Virus record (IMG/VR): IMGVR_UViG_3300020463_000001
Location: 1 to 64,000 of that record
Direction: 5' to 3' (one strand)
DNA length: 64,000 nt
Origin: a virus
Shown: positions 1 to 8,647 of the stretch, piece by piece
Layout of the letters: each line of letters starts with the position of its first letter
Numbering within the stretch: position 1 is the first letter of the stretch
Made by a program: the position numbers and the translations under genes
Notes under the pieces: generated by a model
Databases searched by the model: none
What the model was told of the DNA's origin: nothing
The model's input: the letters and a program-made list of their open reading frames with translations, nothing else

Positions 1-357
1 TTCCATCAACCATCAACACTGTTCCTGATGAATTGAATGGATCAAAGCTATTGGAGATGCTGAAGTTGCTATGGACATTAGAAGCCCATCTAGAGGTTGT
101 ATCAACGTCTCCACCAACAGTCGTTCCACCAGTTGATTGTGTTCCATCAACCATCAACACTGTTCCTGATGAATTGAATGGATCAAAGCTATTGGAGATG
201 CTGAAGTTGCTATGGACATTAGAAGCCCATCTAGAGGTTGTATCAACGTCTCCACCAACAGTCGTTCCACCAGTTGATTGTGTTCCATCAACCATCAACA
301 CTGTTCCTGATGAATTGAATGGATCAAAGCTATTGGAGATGCTGAAGTTGCTATGGA
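1..357. repeat. Perfect 141-bp tandem repeat, about 2.5 copies
   Basis: Units begin at 1, 142 and 283; the third copy diverges after about 357. By eye the copies are identical at nucleotide level, giving 47-residue in-frame repeats in the fibre gene on the minus strand. The period is a multiple of three and the array runs off the window edge. Confidence 0.9.
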
Positions 358-982
358 CAGCAGATTGCCAATTTCCTCTGTAGATACCAGAGAAGACATC
401 TTGAACAATTGTCCAGAGACTTCCGTTAAAATAATAGACTTCAGAAGTTGCAGTTACATATGCAAGACTTCCCGTTATCGGAGATCCCGGCAAATCTGCT
501 TCTGCTGCATATACTGTGATTGTAAATGTATTTGTTGAGTTCTCAAATTTTCCACTGACACTATTATATACCAGTGATTCCCCAGTAGCGACAGAGGTTA
601 GTTCTAATTCGTCCAGTGTGGTTGTTGTGACTCCACCCCAACTCTTTTGATGACTTCCAGAAGTTCTTAGAAATTTACCGTCCGCGAATCTTTGATCTGG
701 CACAAAACCTTCTCTCCAATCCATCAAAAGATCTGTGCTCTGAGGTTCTAGTAAGTTACCGATTGCCATACCCAAACTTCGCAACTCATTTGCAGTCGCA
801 GTCGGTGCGAGATCTTGTGCTCTCGCGTTGAGAGTTATTTCTAAGTTGGCATTTTCGGTTTGTTCCAGACTAGGGCCAATCCTAGATATATTCAATAACT
901 CTCTCGGATTTGCAGTAGAGGCAACTGCTACCGCTCTATTGGTTACTGAGATTATTGAAGGATCTAAATTTGTATCTGACAT
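1..982 (-). CDS. Tail fibre / adhesin protein, C-terminus cut by window edge
   Basis: The start codon is at 982 and the frame stays open to position 1, so the C-terminal end lies outside the window. The N-terminal part (MSDTNLDPSIISVTNRAVA) is followed by segments like the collar of the three fibre genes behind it (a D-F/V-L-R-T or K-F-L type segment, then a TVYAAEADLPGSP-like segment resembling the VYATVADLP of the neighbours). Positions 1-357 encode perfect 47-residue tandem repeats (SNVHSNFSISNSFDPFNSSG type). It is the last seen member of a minus-strand fibre operon whose late promoter is near 5850. The role as a fibre or adhesin is inferred from context and architecture; no enzymatic domain was recognised. 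Confidence 0.7.
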   Translation of the reverse strand, partial: MSDTNLDPSIISVTNRAVAVASTANPRELLNISRIGPSLEQTENANLEITLNARAQDLAPTATANELRSLGMAIGNLLEPQSTDLLMDWREGFVPDQRFADGKFLRTSGSHQKSWGGVTTTTLDELELTSVATGESLVYNSVSGKFENSTNTFTITVYAAEADLPGSPITGSLAYVTATSEVYYFNGSLWTIVQDVFSGIYRGNWQSAVHSNFSISNSFDPFNSSGTVLMVDGTQSTGGTTVGGDVDTTSRWASNVHSNFSISNSFDPFNSSGTVLMVDGTQSTGGTTVGGDVDTTSRWASNVHSNFSISNSFDPFNSSGTVLMVDG

Positions 983-1000
983 CTTGATTTCCTATTTAAA

Positions 1001-3055
1001 TTAATCCGCGAAGAAGTAAACTTTACCAGCGGAGCTGCTTATACCGTTGTTATCTTCCTGTGCTCCAATAGCGATAGTGGTATCTGTTACTTCTATAGAA
1101 GACCCAAAACCCCCGCCCCACGCTGGATTCCACTCATTTGGTAGATACTGACTTGGGGTAGGGTTCTCTATTGTATTGACCAAGGTTCCGGATCTATCGT
1201 AAACATAAACGACACCTTTCCTTGGTTCGCCGTTCGCACCTTGAGACTTTTGCGTGGCTCCCACAAAGAAGAATTGTTGATCATTAGAAATTCCTACTGA
1301 CCATCCGAATCTCTCTCCGTATTCATATGGTGTAGGAGGCACCAGTCGGGTTACTAAGTTTCCGGTTGAAGTATCCCATACAACAGCAATCCCTACTTGA
1401 CCTACACCACCTTCTTCATAAGAAAATCCTCCACCTATTAGAGTGCTTCCTTTGACTTTAATACTGCCAGGATAGTATGCGAATTGTCCATAAGCAGTTG
1501 AAGTAACTCCAGCTACTGATGTAGGATCGTATGATCTAGTGTATGACGGTGATGTCTTGTCTGTGATATCATATTCCCAAATAATCCCTCTGAATGTATT
1601 ATAAGGCCCCTGACCTATAAACAAAGTATTGTTATCATCACTCAATGCTAGAGAACTTCCGAACTGTATGTCTCCATTCGGACAGTGAATTGCTGAAACT
1701 GGGACAGTAGTGGTATCGTGTATTGAAACCATCCCAGAACCTCCAGCAACGGGAACATCATTAGTCTGACCAGTATGTCCGATAATAAAATAGTTACCAT
1801 CAGAAGTCACTTCTACGCACTGTGCATATCTGTTATCGTTTGGATTGTTCCACCCAGCGATTTTACCATCACCCCAAGACCCATCTGATGCGTTGAATGT
1901 GAATACTGCACCGTCTCCACTATGACCTCCATTATCTAAAAATCTTGCGGCGACTGCGATTTTTCCTCCACCGACTGCAACATCCCATGCGAAAGAAATG
2001 CCACCTTGGTCTCCCCTTCCTGTCGCATTCATACCCATAGGATTATCTATTTCATATAAGAGAGTTCCGGAATGATCATATACATAGACTCTTCCTCTAT
2101 AGGAATATCCCCCCTGATAATGACCATATGCACCCACTACTATATAATTATCATCTGACGCCATACTATATCCGAACGCATGAGAATTACTTTCAGTGCT
2201 AGTACTCGTAACGGTTCCAGAATGTGTTGGACTTGACCAGTCTACCGCAAATGCTAATGTGAAACTTGAAACTGCAGTTGCGACATTCACTGAGTCATTT
2301 GCCGAAAATGTTAATTCGAATGTCGCAGGAAGAACTCCGTGTGGAGTAATTGTAAACACATTATCGTTTTGTGTGACTGTGGTTCCATTCAATGCTCCGT
2401 TGGTCACTGAATGTGAGAATGATACAGGATCATTCTCTGGATCCGTAGCGGTCAGTGTGATGACTGTAGGTGTCCCATCAGTCGCTAAAGTATATGCCGC
2501 ATCGTTTCCTGATACTGTTGGTGCAGTGTTAATTAATGCAACAGCGTACCATCCCTCTGCAGTTTTGATATATAATTTATTATTGGATTGAACAACTGCC
2601 TGATCCCCGGCACTTGCTCCAGCAGGCAAATCACCCACTGTTGCAACAACTTGTAGTGCGGCTGATGTCGGGGTAGTATAAGAAACTACACCATTATCAT
2701 ATGATAAGTCTCCGGTGACACTTATTGCCGGTTGAACACTATTTGCGTTTAGAAATTTTCTAGAACCCTCTACCATTTGATCTGTAGAAGTCATTCCTCC
2801 CAATGCTGGTCTTCTGTCTCTTAATTCATTAATTCCTTCAGAGAGTGATACTAGATCATCTATGGACGCTGCAGGAATTGCAGAGGCCATTTGAGTGTCC
2901 AGTTCTGTTTCTACTTCTGAATCATCTATAAGACCAACAAATCTAGCAGACTTAGCGAGTCTTCCTAGATCTCTTGGAGTTGTACTAATTGCTGCTCGGT
3001 TTCGAATCCGAGACTTCATATTAGTTTTAGCGTTTTCTAAATTAGTATTAGGCAT
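1001..3055 (-). CDS. Tail-associated fibre/adhesin with Ig-like and beta-propeller-like domains
   Basis: 684 residues. Residues 1-120 are a collar shared with the two genes upstream in the operon (MPNTNLEN..., DLGRLAKSARFVGL, ISVTGDLSYDNGVVSYT). Residues about 120-180 carry the shared ATVGDLP / YIKTAEGWYAVALIN segment, and about 185-270 a cadherin/Ig-like repeat (DPENDPVSFSHS, ENDPV motif). Residues 280-684 differ completely from the paralogues and consist of repeated blades of about 50-60 residues (YIVVGAYGH, FIIGHTG, FFFVGATQ, IAIGAQED), typical of an FG-GAP/integrin-like beta propeller. The shared N-terminus probably attaches to the virion and the variable C-terminus binds the host. Function is inferred from architecture and position in the late fibre operon. 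Confidence 0.75.
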   Translation of the reverse strand: MPNTNLENAKTNMKSRIRNRAAISTTPRDLGRLAKSARFVGLIDDSEVETELDTQMASAIPAASIDDLVSLSEGINELRDRRPALGGMTSTDQMVEGSRKFLNANSVQPAISVTGDLSYDNGVVSYTTPTSAALQVVATVGDLPAGASAGDQAVVQSNNKLYIKTAEGWYAVALINTAPTVSGNDAAYTLATDGTPTVITLTATDPENDPVSFSHSVTNGALNGTTVTQNDNVFTITPHGVLPATFELTFSANDSVNVATAVSSFTLAFAVDWSSPTHSGTVTSTSTESNSHAFGYSMASDDNYIVVGAYGHYQGGYSYRGRVYVYDHSGTLLYEIDNPMGMNATGRGDQGGISFAWDVAVGGGKIAVAARFLDNGGHSGDGAVFTFNASDGSWGDGKIAGWNNPNDNRYAQCVEVTSDGNYFIIGHTGQTNDVPVAGGSGMVSIHDTTTVPVSAIHCPNGDIQFGSSLALSDDNNTLFIGQGPYNTFRGIIWEYDITDKTSPSYTRSYDPTSVAGVTSTAYGQFAYYPGSIKVKGSTLIGGGFSYEEGGVGQVGIAVVWDTSTGNLVTRLVPPTPYEYGERFGWSVGISNDQQFFFVGATQKSQGANGEPRKGVVYVYDRSGTLVNTIENPTPSQYLPNEWNPAWGGGFGSSIEVTDTTIAIGAQEDNNGISSSAGKVYFFAD

Positions 3056-3076
3056 TATTGTTTCCTATTTGTATTA

Positions 3077-4426
3077 TTAACCACCAGCAAAAATTGGAAA
3101 TATTGAACTGTTATATCTCGCTGGCCCTCGGTAATCGGGCCCAGTGCCGTACAGTTCGAATTTGAATTTATTAATTCTTACGCCCGTATCTCCATATGCC
3201 CATTGAGGCATTAAATTAGTATTTAATGTATGACCAGCAGTGAAAAGACTTGGAGCTCCGTATTTGTAACCCTCGTAAGTCGGATAAAGTGTAATTACTT
3301 CCCATTGATTGGTATCTACATTAAAAACTGATGTCCGGTTAGTCCCTCCGTAGGGAGTACCTCCACCGCCGCCCGGAGTCCACTGCATACCAGTAACAAA
3401 TCCCAATAATGTCGCAGTTGTTCCCAAATTCACTATTACGCCAGAATTGACTCTAGGATTATATACCATATATCTAATTGCTTTGATGTGATTCTCTTTT
3501 TCGGAGTAGGTCAATGCCCCCCACTCATCAAAACTGGAAATTCCTTCTGCAGCAGTCCAATGATAGTAAGAACTGTATTGGCCGTATTCCAAGTAATGAC
3601 CAGAAAAATCTGGAGCAAAATTTAACGAAAAACTTGATGCACTCGTTGTCGCAACATTCACGGTGTCATCTGCAGAGAATGTTAAATCGAATGTCGCCGG
3701 ATTAGCATTGTGTGGTGTCACAGTGAACACATTGTCATTTTGTGTGACTGTGGTTCCATTAAGATCTCCACTAGATACTGAATGTGAGAATGTTACTGGA
3801 TCGTTCTCTGGATCCGTAGCAGTCAATGTAATAACTGTAGGAGTTTCATCAGTTGCAAGAGTGTATGATGCATCGTTTCCAGATACTGTTGGTGCGGTGT
3901 TAATCAGTGCGACTGCATACCAACCATCAGCGGTTCTAATATATAAGTTATTGTTCGCAGTAACGACTGCTTGTGTCCCTGCAGTTGCGTCTAGTGGTAA
4001 ATCTCCGACTGTTGCAACTACTTGAAGTGCCGCTGCAGTAGGAGCAGTGTATGAAACAACACCACTGTCATACGATAAATCACCAGCGACACTTATTTGT
4101 GGTTGTACATTCGCTGCTTTGAGAAACTTATTGCCACCTTCTGTCAAGTTATCTGTTGTTGCAACCTGACCCATATCTGCAGAACTACCTCTGAGTTCTT
4201 TAATTCCTTCTGACATCTCTACGAGATCATCTACAGTCGCGGCAGGAATCGCTGCGCTCATTTGAGTGTCGATATCTGTTTCTACTTCAGCATCATCTAA
4301 AAGACCAACGAACCTCGCAGACTTCGCAAGTCTACCTAGATCTCTTGGTGTTTGACCAGCTTGGACTCGGTTTCTAATACGAGTCTTCATGTTAGTCTTT
4401 GAGTTTTCTAAATTAGTATTAGGCAT
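3077..4426 (-). CDS. Tail fibre/adhesin paralogue
   Basis: 449 residues. The first 260 residues closely match the neighbouring 684-residue protein: same MPNTNLENSKTNMKTRIRN start, DLGRLAKSARFVGL, DLSYDSGVVSYT and the DPENDPVTFSHS Ig-like repeat. The C-terminal 180 residues instead resemble those of the next gene upstream, sharing SSFDE, VNLGT.ATL.GFVT, VFNVDTNQWE, YGAPSLFTAGH and WAYG.TGVRI, and ending in IFPIF. No catalytic motif is visible. It is most likely a receptor-binding or decoration fibre with an exchangeable tip. Confidence 0.7.
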   Translation of the reverse strand: MPNTNLENSKTNMKTRIRNRVQAGQTPRDLGRLAKSARFVGLLDDAEVETDIDTQMSAAIPAATVDDLVEMSEGIKELRGSSADMGQVATTDNLTEGGNKFLKAANVQPQISVAGDLSYDSGVVSYTAPTAAALQVVATVGDLPLDATAGTQAVVTANNNLYIRTADGWYAVALINTAPTVSGNDASYTLATDETPTVITLTATDPENDPVTFSHSVSSGDLNGTTVTQNDNVFTVTPHNANPATFDLTFSADDTVNVATTSASSFSLNFAPDFSGHYLEYGQYSSYYHWTAAEGISSFDEWGALTYSEKENHIKAIRYMVYNPRVNSGVIVNLGTTATLLGFVTGMQWTPGGGGGTPYGGTNRTSVFNVDTNQWEVITLYPTYEGYKYGAPSLFTAGHTLNTNLMPQWAYGDTGVRINKFKFELYGTGPDYRGPARYNSSIFPIFAGG

Positions 4427-4444
4427 TATTGTTTCCTATTTAAA

Positions 4445-5803
4445 TTATCCGAATATCGGGAATATTGCTCTTGGACATTGTGCATATGTGTTTGATGGAA
4501 TGGTCGAACTGCTGTGTTTTTCTCTCGCACGAATTCGTATTTTACTAATCCTTACTCCCGTCTCGCCGTATGCCCAAGCGGGATCATTATTTGTTGTACT
4601 ATGACCAGCAGTGAAAAGACTTGGTGCTCCATATTTTACATTGCTGACATTGCTATTTTTTGCAACAGTTTCCCACTGATTTGTATCTACATTAAAAACT
4701 TGTATCCAATCCAGCCCACCAAATGCATTAGAACCATTGTTTGCAGGACTAGTCCAGTTACTTAAAGTGACAAATCCCTTTAATGTGGCAACTGTTCCCA
4801 GATTTACATCTATTCCATTATTGGGCTGAGTACGGGGTTTAATTATCACTGCTCTAATTGCTTTACCAGAATTATTTTTATCTACTATTGCGTCATATTC
4901 ATCAAAACTGGAAACTCCTTCCGCATCATCCCAAAAATAGTAAGAACCGTTGATAGCACTTTCCGCAGAATGTCCAGAGAAATCTGGAGCAAAGCTGATC
5001 GTAAACTCTGAAGGAGTAGTTGTAGATACATTAGTTCCATCTGATGCACTAAATGTTATTGAAAATGGCGCGGTATCTGCCGGATCTGAACTTCCTGTAA
5101 TTGTGAAGACATTATCTGATTGTGCGACAGAAGAACCACCTAAAGCCCCTGCAGTTACTTGGTGACTATATGTGATAGGATCTCCTTGTGGATCAGTAGC
5201 GGACAATGTAATGACTGTCGCCTCGCCAGTTGATAATGCATAAGATCCATCTGGATTTGAATCAAAACTTGGTTTCTGATCAACCAGACCTACGCCAACC
5301 CACGATGCACCAGTAAAGACATAAAGTCTTTTGTTTTCTTCTACTATTCCCTTTGCGCCAGCAGCAACTCCACTTGATGGAAGATCTGCGACTGTTGCGT
5401 AAACCGTTAATGCATCCGGTAGTGCTGTGTAAGATAAGACTCCAGTTCCGGAATTATATGATAAGTCTCCAGATGCACTGAATGAACCTCTGACTCTATC
5501 CTGAGTGACATAAAGGTTACTAGAACCTTCTGCAACCATAGTAGATGTAGGAACGCCAGCACCTTCTGGTGTTCTGAGTTTCTTAACTCCGAATGCAAGT
5601 TTTTCTAAATCTTCTGGTTCTGCCGAGCCTGCAAGTGAAGATACTTTCGTATCTAATGCAGTCTCTAAGTCTGCATCATCGTCAAGATTTGCCTTTTCTA
5701 TTGATCTAGATAACTTGACAATTTTATCTGCAGTATTTGCTGCGTTAATCGCAGCAAGTAGTTTTGTTTTGAGTGTGTTTCTTGAACTGAATGTGTTGCC
5801 CAT
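4445..5803 (-). CDS. Tail fibre/adhesin paralogue, first gene of the fibre operon
   Basis: 452 residues. The N-terminus (MGNTFSSRNTLKTKLLAAIN) is a divergent version of the collar in the two downstream paralogues; the middle retains DLSYNSGTGVLSYT, VYATVADLP and an Ig-like DPQGDPITYSHQ repeat. The C-terminal 180 residues match the tip of the adjacent 449-residue protein. It starts 44 bp downstream of a late-promoter octamer on the minus strand. Likely a virion-surface adhesin; the assignment rests on shared architecture and not on a recognised family. Confidence 0.7.
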   Translation of the reverse strand: MGNTFSSRNTLKTKLLAAINAANTADKIVKLSRSIEKANLDDDADLETALDTKVSSLAGSAEPEDLEKLAFGVKKLRTPEGAGVPTSTMVAEGSSNLYVTQDRVRGSFSASGDLSYNSGTGVLSYTALPDALTVYATVADLPSSGVAAGAKGIVEENKRLYVFTGASWVGVGLVDQKPSFDSNPDGSYALSTGEATVITLSATDPQGDPITYSHQVTAGALGGSSVAQSDNVFTITGSSDPADTAPFSITFSASDGTNVSTTTPSEFTISFAPDFSGHSAESAINGSYYFWDDAEGVSSFDEYDAIVDKNNSGKAIRAVIIKPRTQPNNGIDVNLGTVATLKGFVTLSNWTSPANNGSNAFGGLDWIQVFNVDTNQWETVAKNSNVSNVKYGAPSLFTAGHSTTNNDPAWAYGETGVRISKIRIRAREKHSSSTIPSNTYAQCPRAIFPIFG

Positions 5804-5846
5804 GTAATCCTCTCTCCGAATTAGTTGGTCTAGGTGTGTTTCGAAA

Positions 5847-5854
5847 TATTTATA
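5847..5854 (-). promoter_or_regulatory. T4-type late promoter TATAAATA for the fibre operon
   Basis: The minus strand reads TATAAATA, the exact T4 late octamer, 44 bp ahead of the first fibre gene. T4-like phages use a gp55 sigma with the gp33 coactivator at such sites; a gp33-like gene is present at 48.5 kb. Confidence 0.6.
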
Positions 5855-5892
5855 ATTATAAATTACTTTAGTACAAGAAATAGGAGTATTAA

Positions 5893-6108
5893 ATGCAAAA
5901 AAAATCTAAGATAATTCGCATCTCAGAATTTAATGCAGAAAAACGGAAAGATAAAGAACTTATTTATTATAATGAACAATTATCCAAACTGAATTTACGA
6001 CTATCTATAATTATGTCAGAGATAAAACTGACCAAAGAAATCATTGATATGATAGAAAATGAAAAACTGATGGACTTTGCAAAGAGACTCAATCAAGATA
6101 CTGAATAG
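5893..6108 (+). CDS. Small charged coiled-coil protein, unknown function
   Basis: 71 residues, rich in Lys, Glu and Ile, with a long predicted helix (residues 15-60, heptad-like LSKLNLRLSIIMSEIKL). An AGGAG site lies nine bases before ATG. It is divergent from the fibre operon and overlaps the 3' end of the convergent cyclase gene by 16 bp. No family recognised. Confidence 0.55.
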   Translation: MQKKSKIIRISEFNAEKRKDKELIYYNEQLSKLNLRLSIIMSEIKLTKEIIDMIENEKLMDFAKRLNQDTE

Positions 6109-7919
6109 ATTCTGATTGGTTCTTCTTTGCCTTTAACCTTTATTGTGCCTATAGATTTCTTATTGTAAGTATCTGGTAGTTGCGAAACTGTGTATTCAGA
6201 CACTATAGTTTTATAATCTATATAATCCCCCCGAGCGGCAGTGGACTCAAGCCGTGCGGCGAGGTTGACTGCATCTCCAATAACCGAATAGTCAAATCTG
6301 GATTCACTGCCCATGTTACCGACAATACAATCACCGGAGTTAATACCAGTACCAACACTAATGTCAGGCAAATTGCGCTCTTTGTAGATTCTTTTAAGTT
6401 CATTTACTTCTTTTTCTATTTCTATTGATGATTTGACTGCAAGTTCCGCATGGTTCTCACACGGCAATGGCGCATTCCAAAAGGCCATTATACAGTCTCC
6501 CATATATTTATCTATCGTTCCACCGTTGTCTAGGATAATGTTGGACATTTTATTTAGAAATTCGTTGACCAACTCCACTAATCCTTCGGGGTCATCATTG
6601 TTTTTATAATGTTCAGATATGGGCGTAAATCCACATATATCCATAAAGAGGAAAGTCATCTCCTTTCTCTCCCCTCCCAGTTTAAGCAACTCTGGATTCT
6701 TCTGTAAAAGTGCAACTTGTCTTGGGTCAAGGTATGTCTCAAATTGTTTCTTAATTTGTTGACGCAACTTAAACTGACGATAGAATTCAATAAACGCAGT
6801 ATGACCAAATATTAGTATTCCTCCTAAGAGTATCATCACTGGACTGAATAACATATAGTGGGCATTGAATAGATACCCAGAACCTATTACGGATCCAGTA
6901 GACAATAAAAGGAACACCATACCACTCAACCACATAGGAGTTTTACGCAATAGAAGGACAAATAAACCTCCCAATAGAACCATTGTAAGCAGTTCTAAGA
7001 ACGCGAAATAGTCTGGTCTAGTAATGACAGTGTTCTTTACAATCGTCTCTATGAGGTTCGCTTGTACCTCATGAGGGAACATTCCACCCACTGGAGTACT
7101 AATAATATTAGAACCAGCGAATGTCGGCCCTATAATAACAATACTACCTTCTGGTATCCATAGATTTCCCAGATCCGATATAGATGCCCTCTGAAACTTA
7201 TTCCAGTAGGAGTTATACACCGCACCGTTGTCTGATGTGGTGATGGGTTTATAGGCAGGAATTCTCACCCATTCTATTCCTGTTTCCGTTGTCTTTATCT
7301 GGAAAGAAATATCTCCCACTGCTACTCTTATAGTTTCTAATGCAAATGATGGAAATATCTCTCCATGAGCTCCGACAATGATTGGAACCTCTCTCACTAC
7401 ACCATCAATAGATGGTTCTGCAGTTAACGCACCAAATCCATTAATGAATTGTGCAAGTTCCGGAATAGGGGTAAGAATCCCTTTGTAATCTTTAACGAAA
7501 TCTATTGCATCTCTGGGGCCTAGTGTAGTTGTCCCGATATGCATTTGTGGTTCGAATTCATAATCATCAATAACCTGTGTCGCAACGACTATCGGTTTCC
7601 TTACAAATGCCTCTGCGAGGAATATATCAGAGTTTCCTCTTCCTCGTTCTGAGAGAAGTACATTGAGTGCGATGAGAGTATTGTCTGGTAGTTTGTTGAT
7701 TTCTTTTGCAAGGACATCACGATCCCATGGCCATCTACCATTCTTCTTTATAGATTTCTCATCTATGTCTAATAGAATAATTTGTTCTGACTTATTCTCT
7801 TCATGGTTTCTCTGGAGTAAGTCAAAGTAGTTTAGTTGTGTTGCTTCTAAGATGTATGGATTGAGAACTTTAACCAGTATACATAATAAAAAAGTAATTC
7901 CAATATGGTATAATTTCAT
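6093..7919 (-). CDS. CHASE2-domain class III adenylate/guanylate cyclase
   Basis: 608 residues. An N-terminal membrane anchor (residues 5-20) is followed by a periplasmic CHASE2 sensor (about 30-300; LLDIDEKSIKKNGRWPWDR is the typical start, with GFGALTAEPSIDGVVR later). Then come three closely spaced membrane helices (about 305-395) and a class III cyclase domain (about 410-605). Catalytic features are visible: the two metal aspartates in FMDICGFT and YMGDCIMAFW, and the VIGDAVNLAARLE motif with the transition-state Asn and Arg. It would convert ATP or GTP to a cyclic nucleotide in the cytoplasm in response to an envelope signal. It overlaps the curlin-like gene by 4 bp as last gene of the curli operon. 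FecR-domain/CHASE2-cyclase pairs are common in bacteria; substrate choice cannot be told here. Confidence 0.92.
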   Translation of the reverse strand: MKLYHIGITFLLCILVKVLNPYILEATQLNYFDLLQRNHEENKSEQIILLDIDEKSIKKNGRWPWDRDVLAKEINKLPDNTLIALNVLLSERGRGNSDIFLAEAFVRKPIVVATQVIDDYEFEPQMHIGTTTLGPRDAIDFVKDYKGILTPIPELAQFINGFGALTAEPSIDGVVREVPIIVGAHGEIFPSFALETIRVAVGDISFQIKTTETGIEWVRIPAYKPITTSDNGAVYNSYWNKFQRASISDLGNLWIPEGSIVIIGPTFAGSNIISTPVGGMFPHEVQANLIETIVKNTVITRPDYFAFLELLTMVLLGGLFVLLLRKTPMWLSGMVFLLLSTGSVIGSGYLFNAHYMLFSPVMILLGGILIFGHTAFIEFYRQFKLRQQIKKQFETYLDPRQVALLQKNPELLKLGGERKEMTFLFMDICGFTPISEHYKNNDDPEGLVELVNEFLNKMSNIILDNGGTIDKYMGDCIMAFWNAPLPCENHAELAVKSSIEIEKEVNELKRIYKERNLPDISVGTGINSGDCIVGNMGSESRFDYSVIGDAVNLAARLESTAARGDYIDYKTIVSEYTVSQLPDTYNKKSIGTIKVKGKEEPIRIYSVS

Positions 7920-8647
7920 TGCTGTGTTACGCTAATACTACATCCTGCTGCATTTTGACATAACTGAGAGATCGTATATGATTGTGCAGTTGTGCCTTGT
8001 TGTGATAAAGAGAAGTTAGTACCATAAGTACCGTCCAGTGTTACATTCGCAGTATGCGATGCATTTCCTAATTGATCAATACTCGCGGTATTATCTGAGT
8101 TATATACTGTCAAATTGAGAGTCTTGTTACTGTCATCTTTTTGAGATGTCCATATGTCGTTTCCACTACCAGCCATATGGAGATGATATGTATGAGAACC
8201 GCTGCCATTACTCTCTTGATAACCTACGACATCGTTATTATTGCCGTATATCTCATATCTCGCGGTATGCCCTCCACTTCCAACACCATCATATGTAAAT
8301 GAAGTATCATTTTTATCAGTCAGAGACGCTCCTTGTCCGTGTCTTAGTGTGTTGCTGCTTCCTGTTATCTCATTAATATTTATAGTGTTCTGTGAACCCA
8401 CATTTTGTTGATGGAAATGTACATTCCAGTTAGCTCCAGTAAAGTATGAAGATCCTGAGAACATCTTGATTTCATTATTTGAACCAATCTGATCCACATC
8501 AAATGTAAGATTAGTTCCACTCTGAGTAATATCTATTTTATTATCCCCATATGATTTTAATGTGATACACATGAGAAATGAGAATATCAGTAGAGTTCCT
8601 AGAATAGTACCTATACGATCTTTAGTAATCTTGTAATGGAATGCCAT
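7916..8647 (-). CDS. Curlin-like (CsgA/CsgB-type) exported repeat protein
   Basis: 243 residues with an N-terminal hydrophobic segment (LLIFSFLMCITL, residues 18-30) suited to Sec export. The rest is low-complexity, rich in Asn, Gln, Ser, Gly and Thr, with curlin-like strand-turn units such as IDITQSGTNLTFDVDQIGSNN and SIDQLGNASHTANVTLDG. This spacing of Gln and Asn (Q-x-G-x-x-N) is that of amyloid curli subunits. Two Cys near the C-terminus (CQNAAGC) could form a disulfide. It lies between FecR and cyclase genes in an operon with CsgG and CsgF. Likely secreted through the phage CsgG pore; whether it polymerises is inference. Confidence 0.75.
   Translation of the reverse strand: MAFHYKITKDRIGTILGTLLIFSFLMCITLKSYGDNKIDITQSGTNLTFDVDQIGSNNEIKMFSGSSYFTGANWNVHFHQQNVGSQNTININEITGSSNTLRHGQGASLTDKNDTSFTYDGVGSGGHTARYEIYGNNNDVVGYQESNGSGSHTYHLHMAGSGNDIWTSQKDDSNKTLNLTVYNSDNTASIDQLGNASHTANVTLDGTYGTNFSLSQQGTTAQSYTISQLCQNAAGCSISVTQQ

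Noticed and set aside
1-400. CRISPR array or diversity-generating template from the 141-bp repeats
   Set aside because: Repeats are in frame inside a fibre gene with no spacers, Cas genes, reverse transcriptase or adenine-biased template.
2196-2591. Plus-strand frames of 60-130 codons within the minus-strand fibre and curlin genes
   Set aside because: They lie opposite long supported genes, lack ribosome sites, and have the composition expected from antisense reading.
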